NCBI GenBank assembly: GCA_947165505.1
Contig: CAMVAT010000020.1
Location: 1 to 56,681, forward strand
Direction of reading: 5' to 3'
Source of the DNA: an uncultured Prevotellaceae bacterium
Lineage (GTDB): Bacteria > Bacteroidota > Bacteroidia > Bacteroidales > Bacteroidaceae
DNA length: 56,681 nt
Positions 1 through 7,817 of the stretch are shown piece after piece. Under the pieces are notes generated by a model. It saw only the letters and a list, made by a program, of their open reading frames with translations, was not told where the DNA came from and ran no database searches. Position numbers and translations under genes: made by a program. The first letter of the stretch is position 1; every line of letters begins with the position of its first letter.

Positions 1-56
1 CAGTGTTTAGTGTACAGTGTTTAGTGTACAGTGTTTAGTGTACAGTGTTTAGTGTT
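1..56. repeat. 14-bp tandem repeat, about four copies
   Basis: The unit CAGTGTTTAGTGTA is repeated three times without change, followed by a fourth copy that differs at its last base. The array runs off the left edge of the window, so its full length is unknown. Similar short tandem repeats are found at many gene ends in this window. Confidence 0.9.
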
Positions 57-77
57 CTTATTATGTTGAGGGCTTGA

Positions 78-160
78 AAGTAGGGACAGGGCGTGCCCTG
101 TCCGCATGTAGTTGCAATTTGATATTCTCACTACGGACAGGGCACGCCCTGTCCCTACTT
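78..160. repeat. Family A palindromic repeat, copy 1
   Basis: Two perfectly complementary 27-bp arms (78-104 and 134-160) flank a 29-bp spacer. Each arm contains a smaller palindrome, GGACAGGGCGTGCCCTGTCC. Near-identical copies lie at 12057-12125 and 31625-31705, with unrelated spacer sequences. A single-arm variant is at 40783-40808. This is the form of a REP-like or MITE-like dispersed element. Confidence 0.9.
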
Positions 161-210
161 GTGTGGCGAGGTAATCTCTTTTGTTGAGTGTTGAGTGCTC
201 GTGGCATATC

Positions 211-250
211 ACTCCCCTCCCTACAAGGGAGGGGTCTGGGGGTGGGTCTT
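211..250. repeat. Family B GC-rich palindromic repeat, copy 1
   Basis: CCCCTCCCTACAAGGGAGGGG followed by a G-rich tail. Related copies are at 5255-5294, 26681-26720 (inside a GH2 gene), 27590-27629 and 33308-33350. The stop codon of the beta-helix gene at 221-2134 lies inside this copy, so the last residues of that protein are read from the repeat. Confidence 0.85.
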
Positions 251-2134
251 ACTATTTTCTATCGGCCCGTTGTTTTCCCATGTGTTGCCGGGTCCGTTAG
301 AGTTTTTCAGGTATTTCTCCGTAGGTGTCCAGTTGTTGCGTACGGTGATGCCTGAACTGCCCTCATCGGTATAGAGGTAGAACCAGTGTTCGGGGTCGTG
401 TACGTAGCCGGGATGGTAGATGTCGCGTATGGTGTTTTCTTCGATCAACGTATGCGGTTGTGCCCCGAGCGTATAGATGCCCGCCGTGTCGTACATGTGG
501 CGTGCATAGTGGTGGATGAGGTTGCCGCGCACCAGATTGTTGGCCATGGAGCAGGGCTGTTGGTTCCAACCCCATCCCAGACTGATGCCGGTGTATGACA
601 CCTCCGAGATCTCGTTATCCAGAATCTTTATGTCGCGCACGAATCCGGCTCCGATGCCCACACATCCCCAGTCTTCGTTGGTCACGTCGGTAATCACGTT
701 TTTCGCGATGGTCAGTCCGGTGCATATCTCGCGCATGTCGGCGGGCATGTAGGGCAGGTGCGCCTCGTGGCTCTCCGGTCCGAACGAGCCCGCCAGGATG
801 CCGGTGCCGCCCAGGTCGCGCAGGGTGCAGTCGCTGATGGCTCCGCCTTTGATATACAGGTGGTAGTCGATGCCTGTCGAGGCGCAGCGCTCCACGGTGC
901 AGCGTGTCATGGTCATGCCCGTGGCGCAGTTCACCTCGATGGCGGCGGCGGGCCGGCCCACCCATCCTTGGTTGTCGAGGCCGTGGTCGCCGTTGGGTCG
1001 TTTGATCTGCGGACGTATCTTAAATGCCTCGGTCATATACATGCCTGCCTGCAGGGGGGCGTGTCCCATGATGCTGGGGCGCATCCACGTGGCATACCTG
1101 AAGGTGACGCCCTCGATGCTCACGTCCTCCACCGGCTGGTCGGGTGTGCCCGCCACTTGCAGCAGCGTCTCAAGGGCTGGTGCCTCCACGTCGGCGGTGC
1201 GCATGTCCTCGCCCTCGCGTGGCATGTAATAGAGCCGTCCGGCGCGGCTGTCGAGATACCATTCGCCGGGCTCATCGAGCAGCACTCGCGCCCCGGTCAG
1301 GTAGAAAGCCGAGTTGTGCTTGCCGTCGGGTGTCACCATGGGCGATGGCCAGGGGTGCATGAAGTGGATATGGCTCTCGGGGTTGTGAAAGGTCACTGCG
1401 GCCGAGTCGCCCTGCACACGGATGTCTTTCACGCGCAGGTTGGCGATGCACCACATCTCGTGCAGCACCATCTCAAGATTTGAGGTTTGAGATTTGAGGT
1501 TTGAGGTTTGAAATTTGAAGGTAGAATTCCCATTTGTAGAGCTATTCTCCTGCCCCCTGCTCCTTGCCCCCTGCCCCTTTAAACCTTGCCCCAAGAACAA
1601 AGTCACCGCCTCGGCGGGCACGTAGATGGTCTCCTTGGCCTTATCCACCGAGCGGATGCGGTACATCTGCTCAAAGTCTTTCACGTCGCGTGCGCGCACG
1701 GCCTTGTGTCCGTTCACCCACAGTTGGCGGAATTCCAGCGGGCGCCCGTTCCACAGCGGCACGTCGGCCACCCACAGACGGCCCTCCTTGCGCCAGCCCT
1801 CTATCTTCACCCCGCCGCTCACGATCACCTCGCCTTGGGCGATGATGCGTGTGTGGTTGTCTTCGGGGCGGATGATGACGGGTTGCGACAGACGGTAGGT
1901 GCCGGGCTGCAGTTGCAGCACGGTGCTCTGGCTCTCGCCGTGCAGGCGCGACAGGCGCGACTGTTGCAGTGCCTGTTCGATGGTGTATTCGCCGGGCTGC
2001 ACGGTTATCACCAATTCGTCCGTCTTTTCCTCGTTGGCACCCACCTCATTTGTTGCTGCGAATGTGGCACACGCCCCTCGGGAGGGGGCTCCGAGCACCA
2101 CTGCCATCATGACTAATATCCTGCGCGCATCCAT
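221..2134 (-). CDS. Secreted right-handed beta-helix protein, GH141-like
   Basis: A 637-residue protein with an N-terminal signal peptide (hydrophobic stretch from about residue 5 to 25). The region after it carries the pattern in which a binding or catalytic beta-helix begins with a sandwich-like segment holding RQLWVNGHKAVRAR (around residues 135-150). This is typical of GH141 and related parallel beta-helix glycosidases. The C-terminal half has regular beta-helix turns with short Asn/Gly/Ile motifs. Known GH141 members include an alpha-L-fucosidase of the rhamnogalacturonan-II pathway; that activity is only an inference here. The first ATG overlaps the end of the upstream GH127 gene by 22 bp, so translation may be coupled; ATGs at 2110 and 2107 are alternatives. 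Two repeat-derived pieces are present: an in-frame insert encoded by 1472-1598, and a C-terminus ending in THPQTPPL read from the family B repeat. Family assignment is moderate; the fold is much surer. Confidence 0.75.
   Translation of the reverse strand: MDARRILVMMAVVLGAPSRGACATFAATNEVGANEEKTDELVITVQPGEYTIEQALQQSRLSRLHGESQSTVLQLQPGTYRLSQPVIIRPEDNHTRIIAQGEVIVSGGVKIEGWRKEGRLWVADVPLWNGRPLEFRQLWVNGHKAVRARDVKDFEQMYRIRSVDKAKETIYVPAEAVTLFLGQGLKGQGARSRGQENSSTNGNSTFKFQTSNLKSQTSNLEMVLHEMWCIANLRVKDIRVQGDSAAVTFHNPESHIHFMHPWPSPMVTPDGKHNSAFYLTGARVLLDEPGEWYLDSRAGRLYYMPREGEDMRTADVEAPALETLLQVAGTPDQPVEDVSIEGVTFRYATWMRPSIMGHAPLQAGMYMTEAFKIRPQIKRPNGDHGLDNQGWVGRPAAAIEVNCATGMTMTRCTVERCASTGIDYHLYIKGGAISDCTLRDLGGTGILAGSFGPESHEAHLPYMPADMREICTGLTIAKNVITDVTNEDWGCVGIGAGFVRDIKILDNEISEVSYTGISLGWGWNQQPCSMANNLVRGNLIHHYARHMYDTAGIYTLGAQPHTLIEENTIRDIYHPGYVHDPEHWFYLYTDEGSSGITVRNNWTPTEKYLKNSNGPGNTWENNGPIENSKTHPQTPPL
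1472..1598 (-). repeat. In-frame repeat insert in the GH141-like gene
   Basis: On the coding strand this is a G-rich repeat (family D), read as GQGARSRGQENS, followed by a tandem TCAAACCTCAAAT-type repeat read as QTSNLKSQTSNL. Both types are also found outside genes (31563-31612 and 12151-12183). Inside this gene they keep the frame and add about 40 residues without similarity to beta-helix turns. Confidence 0.85.
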
Positions 2135-4260
2135 ACGGTCATCTCCGATTTTCCGCGGTTGCCCCAGGCGTAGTAGGGGATGAGGCGGATGGTTTTCACT
2201 TTCTTTTCCTTACTGGCGATGTCGCGGTAGAGCACGCCCTGCCACGAAGCCTCGTCGCGCACATACACGTCGCCCTCGAGCGCCATGATACGACTGCCGT
2301 CGATGGTCACTTCCACGGGGCGGAACTGCGCATCTACGGGAATGACGATGTGGTCGATGTCCTCGCCCTGCAAGTCTTGGCTCTCGGCGCAATAGACGAT
2401 GGGTCCGCGCTGCACGGCCACCTGTCCGCGCGACTCCTCTACGAGCGGGTTGGCCTCAACGATGCGTGCGGGCATCTGCATGGTCAACGTGACGCTGTCG
2501 CCCTGCCGCCATGTGTCGTCTATCACGTAGTATCCGTTCTCCAGCCTTGCGGCCACGGTGGTGCCGTTTTTCTGTATGAGCGACTTCGCGCACCATGCGG
2601 GCAGTCGCAGTTTCATTTTGAATGTCTTCTTGCCTTTCAGTTTCTTGATGGCCAGTGTCACCGTGCCGTCCCACGGATAGTCGGTGGTCTGTTCGATGGT
2701 GATGTTGCCCACGCCCTCGATGCTCGTCTGCAGGGTGTTGCTGCCGTAGAGGTTGACGTAGAGCTCGCCCTTGGCGGTGCTGTAGGCATAGTTTTGCGCC
2801 TCGCACAGCGTACGCAGCGTGTTGGGCGGACAGCAGAAGCAGCTGATGTATTTGGTGCGTTCCTTGGGCCAGCGCAGTTTGTAGGGGAACTCATCGCTCA
2901 TGCGCAGCGGGTTGGTGTAGAAATATTTCTCTCCGTCGAGCGAGATGCCGCTCAGCACGCTGTTGTAGAGGCAGTTCTCGATGATGTCAGCATATTTGCC
3001 GTCGGCGGTGGCTTGCAGCATGCGCCAGTTGAAGAGCATGTTGCCGATGTTGGCGCATGTCTCGTTGTGAGCCGTGGCGTGTGGCAACTGGTAGGCGCGT
3101 CCGTAGCTCTGGTGCACCTTCTGTATGTTGTCGGGCTTGTAGTCAGTGCCGTCGGGCGACGTGCCGTCGTAGAGTGCTCCGCAGGCACCGTTGATATACA
3201 TCTTACGTGTCACGATGTCTTGCCATATCGACGTCAGGTTTTTCATCAGTTGTGCCTCGCCGTCCTCCAGGTAGAGGTCGGCCACGCCGGCATAGAGGTA
3301 GTTGGCGCGCACGGCATGTCCGATGGCCTGATATTGCTGGCGGAAGGGGATGCGGTCTTGGTTGTCGTCGGTGCCGTTCTCCACCATGCCTCGGATGTCG
3401 ATAAACTGCTTGCACAGATCCAGGTATTTGGGGTCGCCCGTCTCGCGGTAGAGCTCGGCCACGGCCATGTAGTGCGAGGGGCAGATGGCGTTGCCGGCCA
3501 GTTCCTTGGCGTTGTTCTTGCAGAAATTGTAGAGGAAGTCGCCGGCCTTGATGGCAGCGTTATAGAGCGTGGTCTTGCCCGTGGCGCGCTTATGCACGAT
3601 GCCGGCGGTGATGAGGTGCCCTAGGTTGTAGGTCTCGAAGTTGAGGCGGTTGCCGAAGGCCCCGTCATCTTTCTTGCCCACAGCCGTTCCCACGACGGTA
3701 TTGTCACCCGTCTTGCTGTCATCAGCCTTTCCCCCTTGACTATTCTCCTGCCCCTTGCCCCCTGCTCCCTGCCCCTCAGCAGCATTCAGTGCGGCGATGA
3801 TCACGGGCGTGTGGATATATCCGTCGGGCCGTTGTGCCTTGACCACGCAACCGATAAACCGGTCCATGATGCGGTCCAGCTCAGGGTCTTTGGTCACGGC
3901 ATAGACGGCGGCCACGGCCTCAAGCCATTTATACATGTCGCCGTCGTGGAAGGGAGGTCCGTGGTGCTTGCCTTGTTTCTCTCCCGAGGCGATGAGGAAG
4001 TTATTGAATCCTTTCCCCTCGTCAGTCTGCCATGTGGCCCACATGCTCTGCACCGAGGTGTGGCTCAGCACGCCGAAGCGTTCGCCCCAGAATCCGCCGG
4101 TCCACGCCACAGCGTCGAGCGGTGTCGAGTTCATCACGGCATATTGACTCTTGCCGGTGGATGTCAGTCCACCGCTGGCGTTGTCTTTTCCTTTTTGTTG
4201 AGCGTGTGCAAGATTGGCGCATAGTAGCAGTCCAACGACAATGGCATAGTTCTTAATCAT
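2113..4260 (-). CDS. GH127-type (DUF1680) beta-L-arabinofuranosidase
   Basis: A 715-residue periplasmic glycosidase of the DUF1680 superfamily (GH127/GH146). I chose the ATG at 4260, not the one 45 bases upstream, because it opens directly with a signal peptide (MIKNYAIVVGLLLCANLAHA). The family signature is visible: HNETC with Glu400 and Cys402, and CFCCPPN with Cys476 and Cys477. By family knowledge these bind Zn2+ and supply the cysteine nucleophile. Such enzymes remove beta-L-arabinofuranose; some relatives act on rare sugars of rhamnogalacturonan-II, so the exact substrate stays open. Residues of about 162-198 form a Gly/Gln/Ser/Lys-rich insert, GQGAGGKGQENS and following, encoded by a dispersed repeat. 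The gene sits 41 bp behind the SecD-head lipoprotein and overlaps the GH141-like gene, which suggests one operon. Confidence 0.9.
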   Translation of the reverse strand: MIKNYAIVVGLLLCANLAHAQQKGKDNASGGLTSTGKSQYAVMNSTPLDAVAWTGGFWGERFGVLSHTSVQSMWATWQTDEGKGFNNFLIASGEKQGKHHGPPFHDGDMYKWLEAVAAVYAVTKDPELDRIMDRFIGCVVKAQRPDGYIHTPVIIAALNAAEGQGAGGKGQENSQGGKADDSKTGDNTVVGTAVGKKDDGAFGNRLNFETYNLGHLITAGIVHKRATGKTTLYNAAIKAGDFLYNFCKNNAKELAGNAICPSHYMAVAELYRETGDPKYLDLCKQFIDIRGMVENGTDDNQDRIPFRQQYQAIGHAVRANYLYAGVADLYLEDGEAQLMKNLTSIWQDIVTRKMYINGACGALYDGTSPDGTDYKPDNIQKVHQSYGRAYQLPHATAHNETCANIGNMLFNWRMLQATADGKYADIIENCLYNSVLSGISLDGEKYFYTNPLRMSDEFPYKLRWPKERTKYISCFCCPPNTLRTLCEAQNYAYSTAKGELYVNLYGSNTLQTSIEGVGNITIEQTTDYPWDGTVTLAIKKLKGKKTFKMKLRLPAWCAKSLIQKNGTTVAARLENGYYVIDDTWRQGDSVTLTMQMPARIVEANPLVEESRGQVAVQRGPIVYCAESQDLQGEDIDHIVIPVDAQFRPVEVTIDGSRIMALEGDVYVRDEASWQGVLYRDIASKEKKVKTIRLIPYYAWGNRGKSEMTVWMRAGY
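3740..3777 (-). repeat. Family D repeat inside the GH127 gene
   Basis: A C-rich tract on the plus strand (CTATTCTCCTGCCCCTTGCC and following) that reads on the coding strand as GQGAGGKGQENS. The same peptide in the same frame and orientation is found in the GH141-like gene and in the 12823-16044 gene, and a non-coding relative lies at 31563-31612. Confidence 0.85.
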
Positions 4261-4301
4261 ATTGAATATTGAAAATGTGTTAATTCGTATATTTCGTAGT
4301 C

Positions 4302-5183
4302 TCACTTGATATTTACTATTTTCACCGTAGCGTTGAGGGGCCCGGAGTTAAGTAAGAGTGCTATCTCTTGGGCTTCTTGTTCGGTGAAGTTGCCCGAAAC
4401 GGACGATAAGCCGCCCGTAATCTCAGAGTTAACGTTTGGTGCGCAATATACCTGATGGTCTATCACCATGGCGATGGCATTGCCTACGTTCTTCTTCGTC
4501 AAATTAGCCCAGCGGATGGCATCTTCCTTATTCATGTGTATGGTCACGATGGGTCTGCCGGTGAACTGTTCATATTCGCTTTTGGCGTATTCCAGCGACA
4601 AAACGCTCATAGAGGGTTTTGTGCCACGCAGACAAATCAGTGCGTAATGCTTTTGTGAAATGGTGTCGGTTGCTGAGTCGTTGAGAGGGTCGCTACCTCC
4701 GAATTCTTCAGGATGGGTGAACCACAGCAGACGAACGTCGCTAAGGTCTGCCGTAATCCTTTCAGAAAGCAGATGACTGACGGTAGCGGTATCTTTTTCG
4801 CTGGCATAGCCCAAAATGCAGTAATCGTCAGACCGTAACACTAATAGTGAAGTAAGGGTGTCTGGCTGGCCTGATTTGTTCTTGTCAACCAACAGAGGCG
4901 TAATTTCTTTTGACCGATAGGTCTCCCACAATTCAAACTCCCCCCCGTGGCTTAACAGCCTTTCCACGCTAGCGGTGTCAACAGGAGCAGGCATATTCAC
5001 GAGTAATAGGTTGGACTGGTCACCTATCTGTTTAACGTCACTTTCGTCCACACCTAAGCGCAGAGCGATGGTTTTGATAACATCGGCGGTCATCGGAGTG
5101 ACTTGTATTGTCACATCCAGTCTCTTTTGGCAGGAAAGTAGAAGAAGTGCTAACATCAAATAAGCGATGATGGGATGTCTCAT
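4302..5183 (-). CDS. Lipoprotein consisting of a SecD-type periplasmic head domain
   Basis: A 293-residue lipoprotein; the ATG at 5183 gives a clean lipoprotein signal ending LLLLSC. An upstream in-frame ATG at 5243 would only add residues read from a tandem repeat. The C-terminal 110 residues closely resemble the first periplasmic (P1 head) domain of SecD: a GRPIVTIHMNKEDAIRWANL segment is followed by TKKNVGNAIAMVIDHQVYCA and then by EITGG, SGNFT and LLNSGPL motifs. The N-terminal part (residues 25-140) looks like the repeated beta-alpha unit found before this head. The transmembrane channel half of SecD is entirely missing. SecD heads assist protein export across the inner membrane; what a free, membrane-anchored head does is not known to me. 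It lies between two pectin-type enzyme genes and has lower GC than they do. Confidence is high for the domain and low for function. Confidence 0.85.
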   Translation of the reverse strand: MRHPIIAYLMLALLLLSCQKRLDVTIQVTPMTADVIKTIALRLGVDESDVKQIGDQSNLLLVNMPAPVDTASVERLLSHGGEFELWETYRSKEITPLLVDKNKSGQPDTLTSLLVLRSDDYCILGYASEKDTATVSHLLSERITADLSDVRLLWFTHPEEFGGSDPLNDSATDTISQKHYALICLRGTKPSMSVLSLEYAKSEYEQFTGRPIVTIHMNKEDAIRWANLTKKNVGNAIAMVIDHQVYCAPNVNSEITGGLSSVSGNFTEQEAQEIALLLNSGPLNATVKIVNIK

Positions 5184-5199
5184 AGTTTTATTGATTGGT

Positions 5200-5294
5200 G
5201 TTGAATGTTGAGTGTTGAATGTTGAGTTTCTTGATATAGACATTGTAGTGTAGCTAACTACGCCCTCCCCTCGGGGAGGGATGGGGTGGGGGCT
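5200..5294. repeat. Tandem GTTGAATGTTGAGT repeat and family B copy 2
   Basis: Positions 5200-5227 hold degenerate GTTGAATGTTGAGT units. Positions 5255-5294 hold a family B palindrome (CCCTCCCCTCGGGGAGGG plus a G-rich tail), preceded by the TAACTAC lead-in also seen at 26681 and 33310. The palindrome begins about ten bases after the stop codon of the TIM-barrel/DUF3826 gene and may serve as its transcription end. Confidence 0.85.
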
Positions 5295-5304
5295 TTGTGG
5301 GCTT

Positions 5305-6756
5305 TTACAGCGTTCCTCCGCGTTCTTTCACCCGTTTGTACCATTCTTCGCGCTCTTTGGTCAGGTCGTAGCCGCGTTTGGCCAGGTAGTTGTTGATGCG
5401 CCCCTTGTACTTGCCGAACACCTCGTGTTTCTTCTTGCTGCTTTCAGCGTCGATGGCCAGTTCGCGGGCCTCTTTCAGCCATAGCATGATTTGTGCCTTC
5501 TCCTCGTCGGTGAGCGTGGGTATCATGTCGCACTGCGCCTCGTAGGTCACCTTCACCACGTCGAAGGTCATCACGTCTTTCACCCGCTCCACCTCGTGCG
5601 GCTTCAGGTATTTAGATAGGTTGGCATCGAAGGCGAAGTGCGAGCGGTAGAGTTTCGAGTCACACTGTGCTGCCGCCAGTTTCTTGTCGGTTTTCGCTAT
5701 CGAGTCGCGCTCGGCATAGATATCGTTGAGTTCGAAATAGCGGTTGGCGATGATGTTGCGCACGTTCTCGCCCATGGGTGTATAGGTGATGCTCAGCGCG
5801 TCGGTGGCTTTCTCAGAGCGGCCGATGATGGTCTTCACGTAGTTGGGGTCGCGTCCCTCGCTGTTGAGTGCCACTTCGGGGGTGGGATACGAGTTGAACA
5901 TCTCTTTCAGGTAGCGCACGTTGTTGCCGTAGTTCATCTTCACGTCGCGCACCATCTTCACGTTGCGGCTGCGCTCCACGAAGAGCCATCCGCTCCATCC
6001 CATCGCGTCGAGAGTCTGCTTGATGGCGGGCATATTGACGAGCGAGTCGTCGCGCAGCCACACGCGGTCGGTATTCGAGGCGTGTATGGCGCAGATGTTC
6101 TTGGAACCAAGGCGTTTCAGGTCCTGGCTGATGTCGGTGCCGTTCTCGATGGCAGCCTGGAAAGAGTAGAAGATGCCGATGCCGTCGCTCTTGATCTCCT
6201 TCAGCAGTTTCAGGTTGCCCTTCGCGTCGAAGTCGGTGCCCAGTCCGATGCGCTTGCCGCGGGCCTTGGCGGCCTCGCCCATCTCGTGCAACCGCTGCAC
6301 GATGATTTTGCGCTTGGCTTTGTCTGTGGGCCATTCGTTGCCGCTGCCGCCCAGGGGCAGGAAGGCCACGCGCACGTCGCCCATCTTGTCCATCGTGTCG
6401 AAGCAGTCGGCGGCCAGTGCCATGTAGGTATCTTTCTTGGTCAGGTCTTGGGCATAGAATCCGCTCATGGCCACGGCGCCCACCTTGATGCCCAGACTGT
6501 CGGCGGTATGGCGGAAGCGGGCGGCCTGCTCGGGGTCGCGCAGTTGGTTGTCAAAGGCTTCGCGCTTGCCCAGCGAACCCATGTCGAGCTCTACGCCGTC
6601 GCAGCCCAGTTGCTTGGCCAGCGTGAACTCGCCCAGTTTCTGCCGTTTGAGCACCATCCAGTCACACACACCCACCTGATAGCGCTCTTGCGCCATCATC
6701 GTCTGCGGCATCAACACCGTCCATGCCGCCAGTAAAAATAAAAATGTCTGTTTCAT
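5305..6756 (-). CDS. Secreted sugar-isomerase-like TIM barrel fused to DUF3826
   Basis: A 483-residue protein with a signal peptide (residues 1-22, ending TMMAQ). Residues of about 25-285 resemble the xylose-isomerase-like TIM barrel of sugar-phosphate isomerases/epimerases, with DGVELDMGSLG, HASNTDRVW and WSGWLFVERS segments at the positions of the barrel's metal and substrate loops. Residues of about 295-483 match the DUF3826 pattern (KTIIGRSEKAT near its start, KGRINNYLAKRGYD near its end). DUF3826 proteins are common in Bacteroidota pectin loci and their activity is not established. A cytosolic-type isomerase fold carrying a secretion signal suggests work on a released sugar or a lyase/hydrolase role in the periplasm; this is inference. 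It heads the run of genes SecD-head, GH127, GH141-like. No strong promoter was found in the 48 bp upstream, so it may be read through from DUF2023. Confidence 0.85.
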   Translation of the reverse strand: MKQTFLFLLAAWTVLMPQTMMAQERYQVGVCDWMVLKRQKLGEFTLAKQLGCDGVELDMGSLGKREAFDNQLRDPEQAARFRHTADSLGIKVGAVAMSGFYAQDLTKKDTYMALAADCFDTMDKMGDVRVAFLPLGGSGNEWPTDKAKRKIIVQRLHEMGEAAKARGKRIGLGTDFDAKGNLKLLKEIKSDGIGIFYSFQAAIENGTDISQDLKRLGSKNICAIHASNTDRVWLRDDSLVNMPAIKQTLDAMGWSGWLFVERSRNVKMVRDVKMNYGNNVRYLKEMFNSYPTPEVALNSEGRDPNYVKTIIGRSEKATDALSITYTPMGENVRNIIANRYFELNDIYAERDSIAKTDKKLAAAQCDSKLYRSHFAFDANLSKYLKPHEVERVKDVMTFDVVKVTYEAQCDMIPTLTDEEKAQIMLWLKEARELAIDAESSKKKHEVFGKYKGRINNYLAKRGYDLTKEREEWYKRVKERGGTL

Positions 6757-6804
6757 ATACTAGTATATAAAACAGACGTTTATGGGGCTGATTTGTAACT
6801 ATGC

Positions 6805-7152
6805 TCAGCTGCGGCATTTACGCTCGCAGTATCGCTCGCACTGGGCGCAGATGTCGTAGCCGAGCATGGCACCGAGAATGAAGTCCTCCTCGGGCGTCAG
6901 TTGGTTGAGCGGGCGCGTCACGATGAGCCGGATGGCCTCAAGGCATTCGCGCCGTCCGAAAAACAGGTTCAGCCTTTCTTTGCCCACGGGTTGGAGGATA
7001 TAATGGATGTGCTGCCGCTCCAGTCGTCCTACGGCATAGCGCTCGTATTTCTTGTTGCAGGTGAAGAGCACCATCCGGCGCACTCCCTTCTTGTACTCAT
7101 AGATATGGTTCATGAGCACTTTCATGTCGATGGGCATTACTTCTTTCTCCAT
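6805..7152 (-). CDS. DUF2023 family protein, flavodoxin partner
   Basis: A 115-residue cytoplasmic protein without signal peptide. The pattern ([17 protein letters not shown] near residue 15, [11 protein letters not shown], and a Cys-rich end [12 protein letters not shown]) is that of DUF2023. Family members are usually encoded directly after flavodoxin in Bacteroidota, as here, where the gap is 21 bp. The four C-terminal cysteines could bind a metal or an iron-sulfur cluster; this is a guess. The function of the family is unknown to me, but it very probably works with the flavodoxin or its electron donor. Confidence 0.85.
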   Translation of the reverse strand: MEKEVMPIDMKVLMNHIYEYKKGVRRMVLFTCNKKYERYAVGRLERQHIHYILQPVGKERLNLFFGRRECLEAIRLIVTRPLNQLTPEEDFILGAMLGYDICAQCERYCERKCRS

Positions 7153-7173
7153 ACCGTGGTTGTCGTTGGGTGT

Positions 7174-7668
7174 TTAGAGTTCAGGAGTTATCTGTGCTAT
7201 CCAGGCGTCGATGCGGCTCTCGGTCTTGTCGTCTTCGTTCACGTCGTCGAGGGCGAGCCCTACGAACTGTCCGTCGATGACGGCCTCGGAGTCGTCGAAG
7301 GTGTAGCCGTCGGTGCTCACCTGGCCCACCACATGGGCTCCGGCAGCCACGGCGGCATGATAGAGCTCGGCCATAGCGCCGCAGAAGGTGTCGCCATACG
7401 ACTCGCAGTCGCCGCAGCCGAACAGGGCCACCGTCTTTCCGCTCAGGTCTTGGCCCTTCAGCAGGTTCACCCCGTCGTACCAGTCGTCTTGCAGTTCGCC
7501 TGCTCCCCATGTCGATGTGCCCAGTATCAGGTTGTCGTTGTTGGCGATGGTGTCTGCGTCCATGTCTGTCACGTTGATGACTTCTGCGCCCAGTTTGGTG
7601 CCGATGGTGCCGGCAATGTTTTCGCATGTTCCCGTCGAGGAACCGAATACCACGATTGTCTTTTTCAT
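7174..7668 (-). CDS. fldA: Flavodoxin
   Basis: A 164-residue long-chain flavodoxin, a soluble FMN protein that carries single electrons and commonly replaces ferredoxin under iron shortage. The phosphate-binding loop of FMN is visible at residues 9-17 (SSTGTCENI). The isoalloxazine-contact loops follow at about 50-60 (GTSTWGAGE) and about 85-97 (FGCGDCESYGDTF). It is the first gene of a unit with DUF2023. A good promoter lies about 60-90 bp upstream (7729-7759). No clear Fur box was recognised by eye. Confidence 0.95.
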   Translation of the reverse strand: MKKTIVVFGSSTGTCENIAGTIGTKLGAEVINVTDMDADTIANNDNLILGTSTWGAGELQDDWYDGVNLLKGQDLSGKTVALFGCGDCESYGDTFCGAMAELYHAAVAAGAHVVGQVSTDGYTFDDSEAVIDGQFVGLALDDVNEDDKTESRIDAWIAQITPEL

Positions 7669-7728
7669 CTTTTTTCCTTGGTTTTACTGTAATGTTGTGT
7701 AATAAGAAAATGTAAATTTTTCCGTTTG

Positions 7729-7759
7729 CAAAATTATAGCAAACCGCGGCTCTGTGCAA
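7729..7759 (-). promoter_or_regulatory. Promoter of flavodoxin gene
   Basis: On the minus strand, TTG (7759-7757) and TAATTTTG (7736-7729) are separated by 20 bp, matching the Bacteroidota -33/-7 consensus. It points at the flavodoxin start 60 bp downstream. Confidence 0.7.
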
Positions 7760-7817
7760 TACCTAAAAAAGATGTTTTGCCAGTCATTATTATTAGGTAT
7801 TCCCAGACAGAAGGACA

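Noticed and set aside
6757..6775. Palindrome TATACTAGTATA before the TIM/DUF3826 gene as an operator
   Set aside because: It is only 12 bp, AT-rich, and has no second copy at another promoter of the window.
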